Shown here: positions 55,575 to 64,000 of the stretch, piece after piece | Numbering within the stretch: position 1 is the stretch's first letter | Layout of the letters: each line of letters begins with the position of its first letter | From: Vreelandella venusta | GTDB taxonomy: Bacteria > Pseudomonadota > Gammaproteobacteria > Pseudomonadales > Halomonadaceae | Direction of reading: 5' to 3' | Length of the DNA: 64,000 bases | Assembly: GCF_007989605.1 (NCBI RefSeq) | Contig: NZ_BJUL01000017.1 | Span: 1 to 64,000, forward strand | Position numbers and translations under genes: made by a program | The notes under the pieces: generated by a model | Told to the model about the DNA's origin: nothing | The model's database searches: none | What the model saw: the letters and a program-made list of their open reading frames with translations, nothing else

Positions 55575-58307
55575 TTAGGCTGCGCCGATCATTTTGCGCA
55601 ACACGTAGTGAAGGATACCACCGTGGCGGTAGTAAGCCAGCTCATTGACGGTATCAATTCGGCACTTGGCATCAACGGTGCGCTCGCCAGCATCATTTTT
55701 GATGACGACTTTCACGCTGCCGCCTGGGCTTAAATCGCTTAAGCCAGCAATTGATATCTCTTCATCACCGGTCAAACCCAGCGTTGCACGGCTTTCACCT
55801 TCAGGGAACTGCAGCGGTACCACGCCCATGCCAATTAGGTTTGAGCGGTGTATACGTTCATAGGACTCGGCAATAACCGCGCGCACACCCAATAAGCGGG
55901 TGCCTTTTGCGGCCCAGTCCCGTGAAGAGCCGGTGCCATACTCTTTACCGGCAATCACCACTAAGGGGGTACCTTCCTCCTTATATTTCATGGCGGCATC
56001 GTAAATCGCCATTTGCTCGCCGCTGGGAACGTGGCGGGTCTCGCCACCGACAACCCCATCCAGCATTTCGTTTTTAATGCGCACGTTGGCAAATGTGCCG
56101 CGCATCATCACTTCATGGTTACCTCGACGTGAGCCGTAGGAGTTGAAGTCGACGGGCTTAACGCCGTGCTCTTGCAGGTAACGACCCGCAGGGCTGTCGG
56201 GCTTGATAGAGCCCGCCGGGGAGATATGGTCGGTCGTCACCGAGTCGCCTAACAGGGCTAGCACACGGGCGTTTTCAACATCCTCAATGGCATCCGGCTC
56301 ACGCTCCATGCCTTCGAAAAACGGAGGATGTTGAATGTAGGTCGATTCAGGCCACTGGTAAACTTTGCTTTCAGGAACGTTGATGGCTTTCCAGGTATCG
56401 TCGCCTTCAAATACTGCTCCATACTCTTTGCGGAACATCTCGGTGTTGACCTGTTCAACCGCACTGGCGATATCTGCTTGAGAAGGCCAGATGTCTTTGA
56501 GATAAACCGGGTTGCCGTCATCGTCCTGGCCAAGTGGGTCGGACGTTAAGTTGCACTGTACATTGCCGGCTAACGCATAGGCGACCACCAAGGGCGGTGA
56601 GGCTAGCCAGTTTGTTTTGACTAGCGGATGAACGCGGCCTTCAAAGTTGCGGTTACCTGAAAGCACCGATGCCACGGCAAGGTCGCCGCTGCTGATCGCT
56701 TTCTCGATCTCATCGGGCAGCGGGCCGGAGTTACCGATACACGTCGTACAACCATAACCGACTAAGTTAAAGCCCAGCGCATTCAGGTCATCGCTTAAGT
56801 TCGCGGCTGCTAAGTAGTCGGTTACTACTTTGGAACCGGGGGCTAGCGAGGTTTTAACCCAAGGCTTGGTAGTGAGTCCCTTTTGGCGTGCATTACGTGC
56901 TAGCAGTCCGGCGGCCATCATGACGCTGGGGTTGGAGGTGTTGGTACATGAGGTGATAGCGGCAATTACCACGGCACCTGGATCGAGGTTGAAATCCTTG
57001 TCGTTAAGTTTAACGGCTTGGCTGGTGTCATGTTTAAAGCTGCGCTCAGCCCCCACCGCCGTTTGGCCGCCTTCCGAGGAGAGCTTTCCTTTTGCGGTTG
57101 TGTCTGCGCTAGTGTCCTCTTGCATGAACTTGTCAAAGGCGGCGGCCATGTCTTTTAGCGCCACACGGTCTTGGGGGCGCTTCGGACCAGCAAGACTCGC
57201 TTCTACCTCGTCCATGTTGAGGCTGAGAGAGTCGGTGAAGATTGGTTCATCCCCCGGCTCGCGCCATAACCCCTGTGCCTTGCTATAGGCCTCAACCAAC
57301 GCAATTTGGCCATCTTCGCGGCCAGTAAGACGCATGTAGTTAAGCGTTTCGTCGTCGACTGGGAAAAAGCCACAGGTCGCGCCATATTCCGGCGCCATAT
57401 TGGCAATAGTGGCACGGTCAGCCAGCGGCAAATCTTTAAGGCCGTCACCGTAGAATTCAACAAACTTACCTACCACGCCTTTTTTACGCAGCATTTCAGT
57501 AACGGTGAGTACTAAATCGGTGGCGGTAATGCCTTCGCGCAGCTTGCCGCTAAGCTTGAAGCCAATAACCTCCGGAATCAGCATTGAGACCGGCTGGCCA
57601 AGCATGGCGGCTTCGGCTTCGATACCGCCGACGCCCCAGCCAAGTACGCCCAGGCCGTTGATCATAGTGGTGTGGGAGTCGGTGCCGACTAAGGTGTCGG
57701 GGTAGGCAAACGTCTGGCCATCCTGCTCTTTTGTCCACACTGCGCGACCCAGGTACTCGAGGTTAACCTGGTGGCAGATGCCGGTGCCGGGCGGAACAAC
57801 GCTAAAGTTATCGAACGCTTGTTGGCCCCAGCGCAGAAACTCGTAGCGCTCACGGTTGCGCTGCATTTCGATATCGACGTTTTCTTGAAACGCAGTAGCA
57901 TTGCCGAATTTATCGACCATCACCGAGTGATCAATAACCAGATCAACAGGAGAAAGCGGGTTAATGCGAGCGGGATCTTCGCCGAGTTTCTCAACGGCAG
58001 CGCGCATAGAGGCAAGATCTACAACCCCAGGCACGCCGGTGAAATCTTGCATGAGAACACGGGCGGGGCGGTAACCTATTTCACGGCTTGATTTGCCCTC
58101 TTTTTGCCAGTCCACTAGCGCCTGAACATCCTCTTGATCGACACTTTCGTCATCGCCAAAGCGCAGTTGGTTTTCGAGCAGAATTTTGAGCGTTTTGGGT
58201 AGTCGGTCAATGTTGCCGAGTGCGTCGGCGGCTTTTGGCAGGCTGTAGTATTGATACTGCTGGTTGCCTACTTCTAGCGTGGTGAGCGTATCGGGTATCT
58301 TGCCCAT
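55575..58307 (-). CDS. acnA: Aconitate hydratase A
   Basis: Iron-sulfur enzyme interconverting citrate and isocitrate, 910 residues from the ATG at 58307, with AAAGGAG before it; the upstream frame to 58388 lacks one. Cluster cysteines are in [16 protein letters not shown] and [12 protein letters not shown]. The swivel domain is C-terminal ([16 protein letters not shown]). The IRP1-like AcnA type is stress-inducible in E. coli. A standard Halomonas TCA enzyme with no unusual feature. Confidence 0.95.
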   Translation of the reverse strand: MGKIPDTLTTLEVGNQQYQYYSLPKAADALGNIDRLPKTLKILLENQLRFGDDESVDQEDVQALVDWQKEGKSSREIGYRPARVLMQDFTGVPGVVDLASMRAAVEKLGEDPARINPLSPVDLVIDHSVMVDKFGNATAFQENVDIEMQRNRERYEFLRWGQQAFDNFSVVPPGTGICHQVNLEYLGRAVWTKEQDGQTFAYPDTLVGTDSHTTMINGLGVLGWGVGGIEAEAAMLGQPVSMLIPEVIGFKLSGKLREGITATDLVLTVTEMLRKKGVVGKFVEFYGDGLKDLPLADRATIANMAPEYGATCGFFPVDDETLNYMRLTGREDGQIALVEAYSKAQGLWREPGDEPIFTDSLSLNMDEVEASLAGPKRPQDRVALKDMAAAFDKFMQEDTSADTTAKGKLSSEGGQTAVGAERSFKHDTSQAVKLNDKDFNLDPGAVVIAAITSCTNTSNPSVMMAAGLLARNARQKGLTTKPWVKTSLAPGSKVVTDYLAAANLSDDLNALGFNLVGYGCTTCIGNSGPLPDEIEKAISSGDLAVASVLSGNRNFEGRVHPLVKTNWLASPPLVVAYALAGNVQCNLTSDPLGQDDDGNPVYLKDIWPSQADIASAVEQVNTEMFRKEYGAVFEGDDTWKAINVPESKVYQWPESTYIQHPPFFEGMEREPDAIEDVENARVLALLGDSVTTDHISPAGSIKPDSPAGRYLQEHGVKPVDFNSYGSRRGNHEVMMRGTFANVRIKNEMLDGVVGGETRHVPSGEQMAIYDAAMKYKEEGTPLVVIAGKEYGTGSSRDWAAKGTRLLGVRAVIAESYERIHRSNLIGMGVVPLQFPEGESRATLGLTGDEEISIAGLSDLSPGGSVKVVIKNDAGERTVDAKCRIDTVNELAYYRHGGILHYVLRKMIGAA

Positions 58308-58504
58308 TGGTCTCTCCTTTGATTGCTTGGCCTTTAGCGAATTGCTGATCGCAATTAATTGATCGCAATGCTTAGGCGCGACGGTCACTGCTTTGCTTTA
58401 ATGTGGCTTATCCCCAGTATGGCTTATCTTGTTAATAGCACATGGGTGTTTCACCCCCGGCTTTCAAGGTGTCTTCGCCTAATAGCGAAAGCTAACCCTT
58501 GTAA

Positions 58505-59530
<1,026 letters not shown>

Positions 59531-59558
59531 GTTAGTCGTGGTTTAACGCCTGCCGCGA

Positions 59559-60083
59559 TCAACAATCGGCGGGCGTTTCATCGATGCGCAGGCGACCCAG
59601 TCGACTGAGCACGAGCACTTTTCCTGGAGCGCTTGCCGCACATATATAAAAACGTCCGTTGAAGCCATTTGCATGGCCAAGCGTGCTATAGCTCACACGC
59701 CGCTTGTTACGGTTATAAGTGATGGTAGTTGCCTGCTCCTTAGGAAAGACGCGAATAATGTCGCTGTTGGTTATTTGATTTATCGCGTCCCCCTTGATGA
59801 CCAGTAGCGCGTTACTCCAGTCACTGGTGCAGCTGTTTCTTTGCTGATTGGTTGGACAAACCGTGGCCGTTTCACGCTGTGTAATCGCTGTATTACGAGC
59901 CAGCGAAAAGGCGGACTGCAATCTGTTAATATCGGCGGTAACGGCTGTGTTTCGGCCAAGTGCTTGAAAATTTGGCACTCCCCAGGCGGCTAAGGCTGAA
60001 ATAAGCAGAAGAGCAATAATAAGTTCGATCAGGGTAAAGCCTTGGATACGCGTGTGTGGAACGCCGTTATTGTTAGCTGACAT
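59559..60083 (-). CDS. fimT: GspH/FimT family pseudopilin
   Basis: Prepilin of 174 residues. IQGFTLIELIIALLLISALA gives the cleavage site and helix. The head domain (about 45-170) matches GspH/FimT: RLQSAFSLARNTAITQRETA near 60 and GRLRIDETPADC at the end, with cysteines in TVCPTNQQRNSC. FimT binds DNA in natural transformation of some species; whether this one does is not shown. TGGAG lies eight bases before the ATG. It lies 8.3 kb from the other pilin genes in this window. Confidence 0.83.
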   Translation of the reverse strand: MSANNNGVPHTRIQGFTLIELIIALLLISALAAWGVPNFQALGRNTAVTADINRLQSAFSLARNTAITQRETATVCPTNQQRNSCTSDWSNALLVIKGDAINQITNSDIIRVFPKEQATTITYNRNKRRVSYSTLGHANGFNGRFYICAASAPGKVLVLSRLGRLRIDETPADC

Positions 60084-60161
60084 GGTGGCTCCAGGCGTGT
60101 GTTTTTCTACAGCCTACCTCGCGGTGATCGTTTTTTATGTAAGCCAAAGCGGACAAACGTT

Positions 60162-61271
60162 GTGAGCAATTTCTTAATTATTGGCGGTGGCGTGATCGGT
60201 ATGATGACGGCACTGCAGCTAGCAGATGCTGGCCAACAGGTTACTTTAGTGGAGCGCGGCATTTGCGGACAGGAGTCTTCCTGGGCCGGTGGCGGCATTG
60301 TCTCGCCGCTTTACCCATGGCGGTATGCGCCGCCAATCTCGCAGCTTTCGCGCTGGTCAGAGGGCGTGTATCCCACGCTGTCGCTACGCTTGTTGGAAGA
60401 AACCGGCATTGACCCTGAATATCGCCAAAAAGGGCTGCTCTATCTCAACGTTGACGATGCAGACACTGCGCTTGGTTGGGCGAGAGGTTTAGCCAAGCCG
60501 CTGGAGCGTGTTAGCGCTGAGTTTGTTCGTCAGAAGGAGCCCATGGTGGCATCAGCGCAGGAGAGTGCGCTGTGGATGCCGACACTTGGCAGTGTGCGTA
60601 ACCCACGCCTGGGGCAGGCGTTGCGCGCTCGGCTGCTGGCAATGCCGAACGTTGTGGTTAATGAAGGCTGTGAGGTAAGCCGTTTTATAACGCGTGATCG
60701 ACAGGTGTTGGGCGTTGCGACTGCGCAAGGGGAGCTGCGCGCTGAAAAAGTGGTGGTATGTGGCGGCGCCTGGACAGCCAGACTGTTAGAAAGCTTAACG
60801 GTTCGCCTGCCGGTACGCCCCGTCAAAGGCCAAATGATTGCTTATCAAGCGCCGCCAGGGTTAGTGCAGCGCGTGGTATTGAAGGATGGCCGCTATATTA
60901 TCCCGCGTAGTGATGGGTTGCTGTTGGTAGGCTCAACCTTAGAAGAAGCGGGGTTTGATAAAACGACCGATAGTGAAGCTCTGGCATCACTCAAACAGAC
61001 CGCTGAAAGCATTGTGCCTGGGTTATCAGATTATCCGGTTGCTTACCATTGGGCAGGGTTGCGCCCCGGCTCACCGGACGGCATTCCATTTATTGGGGCG
61101 CTGCCGGGGTGGTCTGATATGTACGTCAATGCGGGCCATTACCGCAATGGGTTAGTGCTGGCACCTGCGTCTACTCATGTGTTGGTTGATCTGCTATTAG
61201 GGCGTGAGCCACTTATCGACCCAGCGCCTTTTCAGCCGACAGCAGATCGATTAATCACGGATTTGGCATAG
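60162..61271 (+). CDS. thiO: ThiO-like FAD-dependent oxidase
   Basis: FAD-dependent D-amino-acid oxidase family, 369 residues from the GTG at 60162 (a weak ribosome site precedes it). FAD motif IIGGGVIGMMTALQLADAG lies right at the start; SSWAGGGIVSPLYPWRY, VRPVKGQMIAYQAPPG, and the C-terminal HYRNGLVLAPAS are ThiO-like. ThiO oxidises glycine to iminoglycine for thiazole synthesis. No other thi gene is adjacent, so the thiamine role is by family only; other small amines are possible substrates. Confidence 0.8.
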   Translation: MSNFLIIGGGVIGMMTALQLADAGQQVTLVERGICGQESSWAGGGIVSPLYPWRYAPPISQLSRWSEGVYPTLSLRLLEETGIDPEYRQKGLLYLNVDDADTALGWARGLAKPLERVSAEFVRQKEPMVASAQESALWMPTLGSVRNPRLGQALRARLLAMPNVVVNEGCEVSRFITRDRQVLGVATAQGELRAEKVVVCGGAWTARLLESLTVRLPVRPVKGQMIAYQAPPGLVQRVVLKDGRYIIPRSDGLLLVGSTLEEAGFDKTTDSEALASLKQTAESIVPGLSDYPVAYHWAGLRPGSPDGIPFIGALPGWSDMYVNAGHYRNGLVLAPASTHVLVDLLLGREPLIDPAPFQPTADRLITDLA

Positions 61272-61303
61272 CTTACGGCTGACGCTGTCTATCGTTAGCG
61301 ATT

Positions 61304-61570
61304 TCAATCGCGGTTCTGCTTATCTTGTTGCTCTTGCAAAAAACGATCCCGATGAGCGCTTGAGCAAAACCACTGTTCGCTATCGCGTAAGGCTTCTTCT
61401 TCCGGAACGTGGACATCGCACCAGCGGCAGCGCACCATTTGTCCGCCTTCATGGCGTTTGGGTTCGCTCTGTTGGTGGGAAAGTTTGCGCTCTCGGTAGA
61501 GACCATAAAGTTTCAGGCCCACATAGAACAGCACGGCAAAAATAATCAGCCGAATGATCAAAAGGTTCAT
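61304..61570 (-). CDS. PP0621-family small protein with a zinc-ribbon-like end
   Basis: Protein of 88 residues. Residues 3-22 form a membrane segment (LLIIRLIIFAVLFYVGLKLY); the rest is basic then contains MVRCRWCDVHVPEEEAL and SEQWFCSSAHRDRF, a CxxC...CxxxH set likely to bind zinc. This is the PP0621 family pattern, of unknown function. It lies between thiO and nadE on the opposite strand. Confidence 0.72.
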   Translation of the reverse strand: MNLLIIRLIIFAVLFYVGLKLYGLYRERKLSHQQSEPKRHEGGQMVRCRWCDVHVPEEEALRDSEQWFCSSAHRDRFLQEQQDKQNRD

Positions 61571-61715
61571 CCTCTATGACTCCCATGGTGGGATGTAATA
61601 ATAGCTAGAGTAACATGAGCGCCGGCTAACCTTTGCCAGTTGGCAGTCCTTGCGGGACAATGTACTAAGGTGAGCGGCAACGTGTTCTAAAGATTCTCAA
61701 GAGATTTTAACGCCC

Positions 61716-63350
61716 ATGCAAGACTTAACGCTGGTAATGGCCCAACTCGACCCTCTAGTGGGAGATATTCCCGGCAATGCTGCACGCGCCATTGAAGCGG
61801 TGCGCGAAGCGAGGATCGAGCATGGGGCGGATATTGTTGTCTTCCCAGAGCTTTTCTTGTCCGGTTATCCGCCGGAAGATCTGCTACTTCGCCCATCGAT
61901 GGAAGCTCGCTTGCGTGAAGCACGGGCGAAAATGGCAGAAAAAATCGCCCGCGATGTGCTGGTGATTATTGGCTACCCAGGCGTCCGTGAAGGCAAGCGG
62001 TATAACCTGGCGGGTGTGCTGTATAACGGCCAATGGGAAGCGGAGTATGCTAAGCAGGCACTGCCGAACTATCAGGTGTTTGATGAGCAGCGTTACTTTA
62101 CGCCTGGTACCGAACCGCTGGTTTACGAGCACAAAGGTGCCAAGCTAGGGCTGCTGATTTGTGAAGACCTTTGGGAAGGCACTCCGGTCAATGCTGCCCG
62201 TGAAGCCGGTGCAGAAGTGCTGATCAGCTTAAACGCCTCGCCTTATCATCAGGATAAGCCTAGCGAGCGCTTGCGCTTGTTAGAGCAGCGTGCCCAGGAT
62301 GTCAACCGCCCGATTGTGTATGTGAACACTATCGGCGGTCAGGATGAGCTGGTTTTCGACGGCGGTTCTAGCTGTGTAGATGCCCAGGGCGAACTCAAAG
62401 TGCTGGCGCCTTCTTGGCAAGCAGGCTTAATGCCCGTTCAGCTGCTGCAAACGAGCGCTAATACCTGGGAACCCCAGGCGGGTGAAATTGAGCCAGAGGT
62501 TGAGCCTGAAGAGAGCCTTTACTGTGCCTTGGTGACAGGGCTGCGTGACTACGTCAACAAAAGCGGTTTTCAAGGCGTTGTTCTGGGGCTTTCCGGTGGT
62601 ATCGATTCCGCTCTTTCCTTAGCGATTGCCGTCGATGCGCTGGGCCCTCAGCGTGTGCAAGCAGTGATGATGCCTTACCACTATACGGCGGATATCTCGA
62701 AGCAGGACGCTGCCGAACAGGCTGACATGCTGGGCGTTCATTATGACGTAATGCCCATCGAGCCGATGGTCGACGCGTTTATGGGCACGCTGGCAGAAAG
62801 TTTCGCTGGCGCCGAGCGGGATACCACTGAAGAGAACCTGCAGTCGCGCTGTCGCGGCGTTCTGCTGATGGCGATCTCCAATAAGAAAGGCCTGATGGTG
62901 CTTACGACCGGCAATAAAAGTGAAATGGCTGTGGGTTACGCCACGCTTTATGGCGATATGGTGGGCGGCTATAACGCCATCAAAGATGTCTATAAAACCT
63001 GGGTGTATCGCTTAGCCCGCTGGCGTAATACCCAGTCGCCCGCTATTCCAGAGCGAGTGATTGAGCGCCCGCCCAGTGCGGAGCTGGCGCCCGACCAGCA
63101 AGACAGTGACTCATTGCCTGATTACGACGTGCTAGATGCCATTCTGGTGAGCTACATTGAAGGCGATATGAGTGCTGAGGCCATTATTGCCGCTGGGTTT
63201 GATGAGGAAGATGTTTATAAAGTAGTGAAGCTTGTTGATCGCTGCGAATATAAGCGCCGTCAAGCCCCGGTCGGAGTGCGGGTGACGCCCAGAGGGTTTG
63301 GGCGCGACCGGCGCTACCCGATTGTTAATGGTTGGCAGCCTGGCGATTAA
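61716..63350 (+). CDS. nadE: Glutamine-dependent NAD+ synthetase
   Basis: Last step of NAD biosynthesis, 544 residues in two domains. The N-terminal nitrilase-type amidase (about 1-255) has E (VVFPELFLSGYPPEDL), K (YAKQALPNYQVFDEQRYF) and C (LGLLICEDLWE). The C-terminal synthetase domain has the P-loop LGLSGGIDSALSLAIAVDAL and TGNKSEMAVGYATLYGDMVGG. It can use glutamine as well as ammonia. A shared terminator separates it from bamD. Confidence 0.95.
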   Translation: MQDLTLVMAQLDPLVGDIPGNAARAIEAVREARIEHGADIVVFPELFLSGYPPEDLLLRPSMEARLREARAKMAEKIARDVLVIIGYPGVREGKRYNLAGVLYNGQWEAEYAKQALPNYQVFDEQRYFTPGTEPLVYEHKGAKLGLLICEDLWEGTPVNAAREAGAEVLISLNASPYHQDKPSERLRLLEQRAQDVNRPIVYVNTIGGQDELVFDGGSSCVDAQGELKVLAPSWQAGLMPVQLLQTSANTWEPQAGEIEPEVEPEESLYCALVTGLRDYVNKSGFQGVVLGLSGGIDSALSLAIAVDALGPQRVQAVMMPYHYTADISKQDAAEQADMLGVHYDVMPIEPMVDAFMGTLAESFAGAERDTTEENLQSRCRGVLLMAISNKKGLMVLTTGNKSEMAVGYATLYGDMVGGYNAIKDVYKTWVYRLARWRNTQSPAIPERVIERPPSAELAPDQQDSDSLPDYDVLDAILVSYIEGDMSAEAIIAAGFDEEDVYKVVKLVDRCEYKRRQAPVGVRVTPRGFGRDRRYPIVNGWQPGD

Positions 63351-63358
63351 GCATCAAA

Positions 63359-63396
63359 AACGCCCTAAATCGTGCTTCAGCATGATTTAGGGCGTT
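63359..63396. terminator. Bidirectional terminator between nadE and bamD
   Basis: AACGCCCTAAATC (63359-63371) pairs with GATTTAGGGCGTT (63384-63396) as a perfect 13-bp stem. Confidence 0.88.
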
Positions 63397-63458
63397 GTAC
63401 ACCTGACTAATCCATCCTATGCGGTCATCGGACCAGGCGTTATTTTACAGGCGCTTAT

Positions 63459-64000
63459 TCATAAGTGCTTAGGCTTGAAACGACCATTGCTAAGCTGCTC
63501 ATGGTTTGGCGCATTTTCGCGCAGTACGGCAAGCACTTCGTTGGCGCGGTCGTCCATGCCAAGTCCTTGATAGCCTTCTACCATGGTTGCCAGCGCGTCA
63601 CGCGTTGCGTTGGACTCCGGATAGTTTTCAATCACCCAGCGACCTCGTTCAACGGCGGCCAGGAAGGCACCGCGACGCAAGTAGTAATCGGCAACGTGCA
63701 GTTCATGACGTGCCAGCAATTCACGCAGATACACAATGCGTTGCTGGGCATCCGGGGCATATTCGCTTTGAGGGAAGCGCTGAATTAATTCGCGGAAGTC
63801 GTTGTAAGCATCCCGTGAAGCACCTAAGTCACGCTTAGAAATATCAATCAGGCGCAAGCGTTCAAGGCTAAATCGCCCTGCCTGCCAAGCCGAAAGGCCG
63901 CGCAAGTAGTAGGCGTAATCCACTTGAGGGTGGTCAGGGTGCAAGCGAATAAAGCGGCTGGCAGCGGCGCGTGCCTCTTCCCAGTTGCTGTTTTCGTAGT
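63459..64000 (-). CDS. bamD: Outer membrane assembly factor BamD (3' part, cut by the window edge)
   Basis: TPR-repeat lipoprotein of the BAM complex that inserts beta-barrel proteins. Only about 180 C-terminal codons are in the window; the frame runs uninterrupted to base 64000 (YENSNWEEARAAASRFIRLH before the first in-frame start-like codon), so the start lies outside. TPR-like segments include HPQVDYAYYLRGLSAW, SRDAYNDFRELIQRFPQSEY and AFLAAVERGRWVIENYPESN, matching BamD/ComL. Confidence 0.9.
   Translation of the reverse strand, partial: YENSNWEEARAAASRFIRLHPDHPQVDYAYYLRGLSAWQAGRFSLERLRLIDISKRDLGASRDAYNDFRELIQRFPQSEYAPDAQQRIVYLRELLARHELHVADYYLRRGAFLAAVERGRWVIENYPESNATRDALATMVEGYQGLGMDDRANEVLAVLRENAPNHEQLSNGRFKPKHL

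Overview
The window looks like chromosomal DNA of a Gammaproteobacterium, most likely a halophile of the Halomonas/Vreelandella group. This is inferred from protein similarity recalled from memory, acidic proteins and gene order (murJ-ribF-ileS-lspA-fkpB-ispH). No search was run. No rRNA, tRNA, CRISPR array, transposase or phage gene was recognised.

Region by region: 1-3183 holds methionine salvage (mtnBCD on the minus strand, divergent mtnA). 3189-7419 is a Ugp-type carbohydrate/glycerol-phosphate ABC importer. 7525-14743 is a compact catabolic unit: a sigma-54 enhancer-binding regulator divergent from guanidinobutyrase, a YjiH-family membrane protein, 2-ketoarginine decarboxylase and an aldehyde dehydrogenase. 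It carries a clear sigma-54 promoter and repeated upstream sites. 14746-17978 is a CoA-transferase/HMG-CoA-lyase pair with a divergent LysR regulator, followed by an SDR enzyme and a TRAP transporter (dctPQM). 22292-30756 is a set of envelope and housekeeping genes: an acidic exported protein, an acyltransferase-like membrane protein, a beta-lactamase-fold serine hydrolase, a parvulin, an ABC exporter, a YejK nucleoid protein, TerB, ExoD and YqhA families, a 24-residue membrane peptide and an unknown protein.

31138-36108 is a flagellar filament island with two tandem fliD paralogues and one flagellin, each behind its own sigma-28 promoter, and no fliS. It is followed by a REP-like and tandem-repeat zone (34140-36591), a protein with a ZipA-like C-terminal domain, and a probable HTH-antitoxin/PIN-toxin pair. 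38735-41028 is a cystine-type ABC importer. 41321-49344 is the housekeeping block rpsT, murJ, ribF, ileS, lspA, fkpB, ispH. 49408-51210 holds four type IV pilin-like genes without pilY1. The rest carries trpS, a YeeE/YedE transporter, malic enzyme, aconitase, thioredoxin reductase, a FimT pseudopilin, a ThiO-like oxidase, a PP0621-like protein, nadE and the 3' part of bamD, cut by the window edge.

The most interesting parts are the sigma-54-controlled guanidino-acid unit with its YjiH transporter, the duplicated fliD genes with separate sigma-28 promoters, the 252-bp duplication that captured the 3' end of a small gene, the stand-alone ZipA-like protein next to a toxin-antitoxin pair, and several small membrane or acidic proteins with structured leaders. 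Start sites were often moved inward from the longest open frame when a ribosome binding site supported it.
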